Below, piece after piece: positions 5,467 to 10,143 of a stretch of DNA of 10,143 nucleotides. A model generated the notes under the pieces. That model had not been told where the DNA came from and did no database searches. It saw only the letters and a program-made list of their open reading frames with translations. The translations under genes and the position numbers were made by a program. This DNA comes from Fidelibacterota bacterium. GTDB taxonomy: Bacteria; Fidelibacterota; Marinisomatia; Marinisomatales; UBA1611. The stretch is taken from assembly GCA_015658495.1 (NCBI GenBank), contig DQOT01000256.1:1-10143 (forward strand), in the 5' to 3' direction. Each line of letters begins with the position of its first letter. The stretch's first letter is position 1.

Positions 5467-7703
5467 CAAATCAAACTTAATGGATCAAAATGAATATTGA
5501 TCCTGTTTTGTCCTGAACGAAATTTTTTCTGAAAATCCATAAAATTGTTCTGGATAAATTTGTGAAGTTTCTGGCCATTTGAATCGTTTGTTTTTAATGA
5601 TTTAAAGACGATCTGAAACCTGTATTGGTTCCTTAATTTTTCTAAATAGCACGGCGCCGGTCCCAGAATGTCCAACCCTTTGTATTTTCCTTGCAACGAT
5701 TTGAATATCCGTTTTGACAATGAATCTACAGCCGTTTGGTTTTGCCCCGTAATCTCAATTTTAGCTAACCAACTGAAAGGCGGATACTTGAGTTCATTCC
5801 GTTCACTCAAGGCGATATTATAGTATTTCTTCATATCCAATTTCGCTGCATTCTTGATGACAGGATTATCCGGTACATAGGTTTGGATAACCACTTCTCC
5901 TGGTTTGGTTCGTCTGCCGGCTCTACCCGAAGCCTGATAGATCAATTGAAAAATACGCTCGCCGGCACGAAAGTCCGGTAGATGAAGTCCAAGGTCTGCA
6001 TTAATAATACCAACCAATGTGGCATTAGGAAAATCCAATCCTTTGGCGATCATTTGGGTTCCAAGCAAAATATCAATCTCCCCATTGGAAAATGCTTTTA
6101 AAATAGATGTAAGTCCACTGCCAGTCCGTGCTGTATCCATATCCAATCTAGCAAGTTTTGCATGGGGAAATGTTTCTTCTATCAAGGATTCCACCCGTTG
6201 CGTTCCTGTGCCGGAATATTTCATATTGGGGCTGCTGCAACTGACACATGTTTCCCGTTGTTTCGTTTCAAAATGACCACAACAGTGACACACAAGTTTT
6301 CCCCCTTTACGATGAAAAGTGAGTGCAACTTTACATTGGGGGCACATGACGATCTCACCACAATCTCCACAACGAACTACCGGCGAATAGCCGCGGCGAT
6401 TTTGGAGCAAAATAATTTGCTCTTTTTTATTGAGTCGATCTTCTATCTTATCCTGGAGCAAACCGGAAAGGATTTGGCCAAATTTGCCTGATTCGTCCTG
6501 ATCCGCCAGCATATCCACCAAATGAACCTGGGGATATTTCGCCCCTCCAAACCGTTCCGGGAGATAAAGATAGGTCAACTTTTTATGGAGATAATTATAA
6601 TAACTCTCCAGGCTTGGGGTGGCACTGGACAAGACCACAGCCGATCCTTCATAGGTGGCTCTCATGAGGGCAACATCCCGGGCATGATACCTTGGCGCAG
6701 GCGAATCCTGGCGAAAAGATGATTCCTGTTCTTCGTCAATCACCATGAGTCCCAAATCTTTTAAGGGTGCAAAAACAGCGCTTCGAGCGCCAATCACAAC
6801 CTTGAAGGATCCTTTGCAGATCTCTTTCCACGTCCATGAGCGTTGGGCCTGGGTGAGTTTAGAATGCCAGAGTGCAATCGTATCCCCGAACACGGCTCGG
6901 AACCGGCCTGCAATTTGTGGTGTAAGAGAAATTTCAGGGAGTAAAATGATGGCAGTTCTGTTTTGGCCTAAACAATGGCGGACCGCTTCGATATAGATTT
7001 CCGTTTTTCCGCTGCCTGTAACACCATGCAATAAAAAAGGAGAATACTTTCTTGAATCCAAGAATTTGATAATCGCATCCACAGCAGTTTTCTGGTGATC
7101 ATTAAAATCCACTTTTTTATGGATGGGATCGAAGGTAAAACCCGTCACATCCGGTAGCAAAGATTCTTCAAAAAGTGAAACCAAGCCACGTTTTTCCAGT
7201 CCGCGACATACATTCAATGGATTAGATGCCAAGTCTTTCAAGGAAGAAACTTTGAGGGGTTTTTCAGCACGCCAAATTTCCTGATACACGTCATATTGTT
7301 TTGGCGCACGTTTTTTAACGAGTTCTAAATCCTCATCATCTGCAATGGGGTTAGGATGCACGACCCAATTTTTTGGCGGTGTGTATCGCGTGGAAAGGTT
7401 ATTCGGTAAAACGGTTTTCGCGACTTGTCCCAATGGCGTGATATAATATTGACTCATCCATTGAATCAACTTCCAAAGCTCTGGCGTCATGATTGCAAGA
7501 TCATCCACCATCCCGGAGATTTCTTTCATCTTTCCTTTAAAAGATGATGCCGACTTTAATTGAGTGACAATCCCCTGGGCATTTCGTGAACCAAACGGTG
7601 CCTTTACACGGGAGCCGATCTGGATATCTTGAGAAAGATCCTTGGGAATCTTATAGGTAAAGGTTAGAAAACCAGAGATCGGAAATGCGACTTCAGCAAA
7701 CAT
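5466..7703 (-). CDS. priA: Primosomal replication-restart helicase PriA
   Basis: PriA reloads the replication machinery at stalled forks. From the ATG at 7703 the protein has 745 residues, within the usual range. It starts MFAEVAFPISGFLTFTYKIP, matching the 3'-end-binding domain; a winged-helix part follows to about 190. The helicase core has Walker A GVTGSGKTE (227-235), a Walker B that reads DEEQ (323-326) where many PriA proteins have DEEH, motif V GTQMIAKGLDFPN (548-560) and motif VI QASGRAGR (590-597). Eight zinc-binding cysteines occur at 445, 448, 454, 457, 472, 475, 486 and 489. An in-frame TTG at 7712 could add three residues; neither start has a clear ribosome-binding site. It follows the rplI terminator and overlaps the porV-like gene by one base (TGATG), so it leads a three-gene unit with it and the lipase. 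Confidence 0.97.
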   Translation of the reverse strand: MFAEVAFPISGFLTFTYKIPKDLSQDIQIGSRVKAPFGSRNAQGIVTQLKSASSFKGKMKEISGMVDDLAIMTPELWKLIQWMSQYYITPLGQVAKTVLPNNLSTRYTPPKNWVVHPNPIADDEDLELVKKRAPKQYDVYQEIWRAEKPLKVSSLKDLASNPLNVCRGLEKRGLVSLFEESLLPDVTGFTFDPIHKKVDFNDHQKTAVDAIIKFLDSRKYSPFLLHGVTGSGKTEIYIEAVRHCLGQNRTAIILLPEISLTPQIAGRFRAVFGDTIALWHSKLTQAQRSWTWKEICKGSFKVVIGARSAVFAPLKDLGLMVIDEEQESSFRQDSPAPRYHARDVALMRATYEGSAVVLSSATPSLESYYNYLHKKLTYLYLPERFGGAKYPQVHLVDMLADQDESGKFGQILSGLLQDKIEDRLNKKEQIILLQNRRGYSPVVRCGDCGEIVMCPQCKVALTFHRKGGKLVCHCCGHFETKQRETCVSCSSPNMKYSGTGTQRVESLIEETFPHAKLARLDMDTARTGSGLTSILKAFSNGEIDILLGTQMIAKGLDFPNATLVGIINADLGLHLPDFRAGERIFQLIYQASGRAGRRTKPGEVVIQTYVPDNPVIKNAAKLDMKKYYNIALSERNELKYPPFSWLAKIEITGQNQTAVDSLSKRIFKSLQGKYKGLDILGPAPCYLEKLRNQYRFQIVFKSLKTNDSNGQKLHKFIQNNFMDFQKKFRSGQNRINIHFDPLSLI

Positions 7704-7741
7704 AACCGGCAAGTTTATGCGTCACGATAGATTGGGGCAAT

Positions 7742-7789
7742 AAAAAACCCCTGCAACCAACATCATATTGAAATCGGAATGCAGGGGTT
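7742..7789 (-). terminator. Intrinsic terminator after rplI
   Basis: In the direction of transcription a perfect ten-base stem, AACCCCTGCA (7789-7780) with TGCAGGGGTT (7755-7746), encloses a 24-base loop and runs into six T residues (7747-7742). It begins 19 bases after the rplI stop and ends the hppA-rpsF-rpsR-rplI transcript. On the plus strand no T-run follows, so it works in one direction only. The loop is long for such a hairpin. Confidence 0.9.
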
Positions 7790-7807
7790 GAATTGATCTG
7801 GCCTGAT

Positions 7808-8251
7808 TTATGATTTGATCACGTAGATCTTTACATCACCATTCAGGTCTGCACTCACACGAACCGGTACATGATAAATACCCAATGCTTTAATGGGTTC
7901 TTCCAGCATGATAGCGTGGCGATCCACTTCGATCCCTTTTTCTTCAAGGGCTTTGTGGATATCCAATGTTGTGACAGAGCCAAACATTTTTTCTTCTTCG
8001 CCAACTTGAGCTTCAATGGTGATTTCTGTTTTTGACAGTGTTTCCACCATAGCTTCATATGCAGCAACTTCACGGACTTTACGCGTTTTCGAGATCTGCT
8101 TCCGTTCATCTGCAACAGCGAGATTTCGTTTGGATGCACGGAGTGCCAGCCCTTCGGGAACCAATTTATTCCGGGCATAACCGGGTTTTACGCTTACGAC
8201 ATCCCCGGCTTCACCGAGACCATTTACATCTTGTAGTAAAATAATATCCAT
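7808..8251 (-). CDS. rplI: 50S ribosomal protein bL9
   Basis: This 147-residue protein has the usual bL9 length. The N-terminal rRNA-binding domain carries GLGEAGDVVSVKPGYARNKL (11-30) and VPEGLALRA (31-39), followed by a long charged connecting helix (about 41-74) and a C-terminal domain with KMFGSVTT (88-95). bL9 binds 23S rRNA near the L1 stalk and helps keep the reading frame. The ATG at 8251 has a strong AAGGAG ribosome-binding site seven bases upstream, and the rpsR stop is 11 bases away. It closes the ribosomal operon, and the intrinsic terminator follows within 20 bases. Confidence 0.98.
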   Translation of the reverse strand: MDIILLQDVNGLGEAGDVVSVKPGYARNKLVPEGLALRASKRNLAVADERKQISKTRKVREVAAYEAMVETLSKTEITIEAQVGEEEKMFGSVTTLDIHKALEEKGIEVDRHAIMLEEPIKALGIYHVPVRVSADLNGDVKIYVIKS

Positions 8252-8262
8252 GATCTAACTCC
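8252..8262 (-). promoter_or_regulatory. Strong ribosome-binding site of rplI
   Basis: In the transcribed direction AAGGAG, directly after the rpsR stop TAA, lies seven bases before the rplI ATG. With the AGGAGG before rpsR and AAGGAG before rpsF it shows that this organism uses Shine-Dalgarno starts for highly expressed genes, although marR and priA lack them. Confidence 0.8.
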
Positions 8263-8490
8263 TTATTCCCTACCGCTTTCAACGTAAGGCATCAGGGCAA
8301 TTGAGCGGGACCGTTTGATGGCTCGAACTACCTTCCGGTGCATTTTTGCACTGCTGCCCGTGATGCGGCGTGGCATGATTTTGCCCTGGTCATTCACAAA
8401 ACGACGTAGGAGTTTCACATCTTTATAATCGATGTCTGTGATACCATTTTCTTTAAAATAGCAAAATTTCTTTCTACTCTGGAAAGCCAT
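8263..8490 (-). CDS. rpsR: 30S ribosomal protein bS18
   Basis: The 75-residue protein has [10 protein letters not shown] (7-16), the central [20 protein letters not shown] (26-45) and [13 protein letters not shown] (57-69), all standard for bS18, which binds next to bS6 on the platform of the small subunit. Only one cysteine is present. The ATG at 8490 shares its A with the rpsF stop (TAATG), and a perfect AGGAGG site (8503-8498) lies seven bases upstream inside the end of rpsF. Equal output of the bS6-bS18 pair through coupled translation is the likely reason. No ssb or priB gene separates it from rpsF, in contrast to the order in many bacteria. Confidence 0.98.
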   Translation of the reverse strand: MAFQSRKKFCYFKENGITDIDYKDVKLLRRFVNDQGKIMPRRITGSSAKMHRKVVRAIKRSRSIALMPYVESGRE

Positions 8491-9005
8491 TATTCAGCCT
8501 CCTTTTTTTCAGTTTCTTTTTCTGAACTTTCTTCTGAGTCTTCAGATTCATCATTCGATTCGTTTTCATCTGTTTCAGCGGTTGCTTCTTCTAAAGATTC
8601 AGATTCGGTTTCTTCCAATGCTTCAGCCTCCGCAGGTGCCTCTTCAGTTGCGGGTGTTTCAGTCGTTTCTTCCGAAGCTGACTCTTCTTTCACATCTTCA
8701 ACGTAAACGTCTGGTTTTTCATCCAGAGTAACGGTCATATGACGAAGCACCGTGTTGTTCAGTTTCATCCATGTATTGAATTCGTTCATTATATCCTGCT
8801 CACCCCCTTCGAATTGCAGGAGGATATAAGAACCATATTTTTGATTCTGGATTGGATACGCCAGGCGTTTCTTCCCCCATACACGGTGGTTGATCAGTTT
8901 TGATTTTGTTTTCTCTAGCTCGGTTCCGATTTCGCCCATGGTGGTATCCAGAGCTTCATTTTCCAGATTCGGATTTACAATATAGAGTGTTTCATAATAC
9001 CGCAT
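8490..9005 (-). CDS. rpsF: 30S ribosomal protein bS6 with long acidic C-terminal tail
   Basis: Residues 1 to about 101 form the bS6 core: [13 protein letters not shown] at the start, [20 protein letters not shown] at 43-62, and [13 protein letters not shown] at 82-94. Together with bS18 it binds 16S rRNA on the 30S platform. Residues 103-171 are an extra tail of which 32 of 69 are Asp or Glu and only four are Lys, with the rest mainly Ser, Thr and Ala; it is surely disordered. In E. coli a short run of glutamates is added to bS6 after translation by RimK; here acidity is written in the gene. The ATG at 9005 has AAGGAG five bases upstream, and the hppA stop is 16 bases away. The tail is in frame and bounded by the rpsR overlap, so it is not a sequencing artefact of an obvious kind. 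Confidence 0.97.
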   Translation of the reverse strand: MRYYETLYIVNPNLENEALDTTMGEIGTELEKTKSKLINHRVWGKKRLAYPIQNQKYGSYILLQFEGGEQDIMNEFNTWMKLNNTVLRHMTVTLDEKPDVYVEDVKEESASEETTETPATEEAPAEAEALEETESESLEEATAETDENESNDESEDSEESSEKETEKKEAE

Positions 9006-9021
9006 AATGACTCCTTATGTT

Positions 9022-10143
9022 TTACGCAATCAGCGGTGCGATTACCAGTGAAACCACTGACATCAATTTAATTAAAATATTCAGCGATGGGCCGGATGTA
9101 TCTTTGAAAGGATCTCCGACCGTATCGCCCACCACGGCTGCTTTGTGCGCTGCGGACCCTTTACTCAAGGTTTCTCCGTTGATTTCTACACCTTCTTCGA
9201 TCATTTTCTTAGCATTATCCCATGCGCCACCAGCATTGGACTGAAAAATTGCCATGAGTACACCACAAACAGTGACGCCGGCAAGCAAACCACCTAATGT
9301 TTCTGGTCCAAAAATAAATCCCACAATAACGGGAGAAGAAATTGCTAAAATTCCAGGGAGAACCATTTCTTTAATGGCTGACTGGGTAGAGATTTCTATA
9401 CAACGATCATGATCTGCTTTAGTTAAACCCAACTCATATGCAGTTTTATCCTCCTCTGACCATGTGGAAGCATCACCTTTCCCCAGCACTTCAAGCGCCG
9501 CTCTTAATTCTGGGATATCTCTAAACTGGCGACGAACTTCTTCGATCATAGCCATGGCTGCACGGCCTACCGCACCCATAGCCATAGATGAGAAAAGAAA
9601 GGGTAACATGCCACCCACAAATAAACCAGCCATCACCCAGGCATTCGAAATATCTATAGAGACGACCGCTTGTGATTTTGCTGCAACAGATTCCATACCC
9701 GATTCAATGAGTTCTTTATAACGGACATTAAATACTGTTGTTCTAAACGCCGCAAATAATGCTAATGCAGTTAATGCGGCAGAACCGATGGCAAATCCTT
9801 TTCCGATGGCGGCAGTTGTGTTTCCGACCGCATCCAGTTTATCAGTCCGTTCCCGAACTTCCGCAGGGAGTTCAGCCATTTCTGCAATGCCGCCTGCGTT
9901 ATCGGAGATGGGACCATAAGCATCAACAGCCAGTTGGATTCCCGTATTTGCCAGCATCCCCAAAGCAGCCATGGCAATACCATACAGTCCTGCGAAGTGA
10001 AAGGCACCTATGATGGCCGATGCAATAATCAGGATCGGAATTGCTGTGGATTGCATGCCAACGCCAAGTCCAGCGATAATGTTTGTGGCCGGACCTGTCA
10101 TGGATTGCTCTGTGATAGATCTAACCGGTGAAGTCCCTGTGCC
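9022..10143 (-). CDS. hppA: Membrane-bound ion-pumping pyrophosphatase, C-terminal part (cut by window edge)
   Basis: The frame is open from the window edge and gives the last 373 residues of a protein that is normally near 700. It splits pyrophosphate and pumps H+ or Na+ across the inner membrane. Visible marks are [20 protein letters not shown] near the edge, the substrate-binding [18 protein letters not shown], and near the end GGAWDNAKK and [19 protein letters not shown], followed by a last membrane helix ending APLIA. The segment [15 protein letters not shown] has Ala and Gly at the two positions that separate K+-dependent enzymes (Ala, Ala/Gly) from K+-independent ones (Lys, Thr). The Glu that helps decide Na+ or H+ transport lies outside the window. 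The stop at 9022 is 16 bases before the rpsF start, which suggests one transcript with the ribosomal genes. Confidence 0.96.
   Translation of the reverse strand, partial: GTGTSPVRSITEQSMTGPATNIIAGLGVGMQSTAIPILIIASAIIGAFHFAGLYGIAMAALGMLANTGIQLAVDAYGPISDNAGGIAEMAELPAEVRERTDKLDAVGNTTAAIGKGFAIGSAALTALALFAAFRTTVFNVRYKELIESGMESVAAKSQAVVSIDISNAWVMAGLFVGGMLPFLFSSMAMGAVGRAAMAMIEEVRRQFRDIPELRAALEVLGKGDASTWSEEDKTAYELGLTKADHDRCIEISTQSAIKEMVLPGILAISSPVIVGFIFGPETLGGLLAGVTVCGVLMAIFQSNAGGAWDNAKKMIEEGVEINGETLSKGSAAHKAAVVGDTVGDPFKDTSGPSLNILIKLMSVVSLVIAPLIA

Noticed and set aside
5467..5469. TTG as the start codon of the porV-like gene
   Set aside because: The next codon is ATG and forms the TGATG overlap with the priA stop, which is the more usual arrangement; the difference is one residue.
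6162..6491. Plus-strand open frame of 109 codons opposite priA
   Set aside because: It is antisense to the zinc-binding part of PriA, and its Cys and Thr content mirrors that region; no independent signal.
7704..7741. A promoter for priA between the rplI terminator and the priA start
   Set aside because: A TTGCAG with a poor AATCTA 17 bases later can be picked out, but it overlaps the terminator stem and T-run and matches the consensus too weakly to list.
7855..8178. Second minus-strand frame of 107 codons inside rplI
   Set aside because: It is a shifted reading of rplI with a Lys-rich composition that follows from the bL9 codons; the bL9 frame is certain.
9017..9244. Plus-strand frame of 75 codons opposite the end of hppA
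   Set aside because: It is antisense to conserved pyrophosphatase sequence, and no promoter or ribosome-binding site supports it.
1..10143. CRISPR array, tRNA, rRNA, transposase, phage or defence genes
   Set aside because: No regularly spaced repeats, cloverleaf-like segments or recognisable mobile or defence proteins were seen on either strand; the window is core chromosome with small repeats only.

Overview
This window reads as chromosomal core DNA from a Gram-negative, moderately AT-rich bacterium. Every gene I can support lies on the minus strand, so transcription runs from position 10143 towards position 1. A PorV/PorQ-like outer-membrane beta-barrel protein, a membrane pyrophosphatase with K+-dependent sequence marks, and a DoxX-type membrane protein together suggest a member of the FCB group (Bacteroidota, Ignavibacteria, Calditrichota or Neomarinimicrobiota-like). 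I lean towards a Neomarinimicrobiota (SAR406)-like lineage, but that is inference from gene style, not proof.

Right block (10143 to about 7742): the 3' part of hppA is followed after 16 bases by rpsF, then rpsR and rplI. The three ribosomal-protein genes have strong Shine-Dalgarno sites, rpsF and rpsR share a TAATG stop-start overlap, and a strong intrinsic terminator follows rplI. No ssb or priB lies between rpsF and rpsR, unlike many bacteria. The bS6 protein carries a 69-residue, strongly acidic tail.

Middle block (7703 to 3326): priA (replication-restart helicase), a PorV/PorQ-family outer-membrane protein and a secreted family I.5-type lipase. Stop and start codons overlap at both junctions (TGATG, TAATG). 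The start of the porV-like gene is built from DNA that looks like a dispersed 'ccacgaag' repeat. The lipase keeps its catalytic triad, but the metal-binding positions known from Geobacillus lipases are largely changed.

Gap (3325 to 2844): about 480 bases without a gene. It holds two copies of a 15-base palindrome, remnants that resemble dispersed 'gtcattcccg' and 'gtcattacgag' repeats, and a perfect 7-3-7 inverted repeat touching the marR start codon that is a likely MarR operator.

Left block (2843 to 1): marR, mutY, plsC, a doxX-like gene and the first 34 codons of a short-chain dehydrogenase, packed as one apparent operon. It joins a local repressor to an adenine glycosylase for oxidised guanine, a phospholipid acyltransferase and two redox- or membrane-related proteins. 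The MutY protein retains a complete Nudix box in its C-terminal domain.

I found no wholly new system. The points most worth a second look are the self-contained MarR operator and operon, the MutY-Nudix protein, the lipase with remodelled metal sites coupled to a PorV-like protein, and the twin palindromes in the gap.
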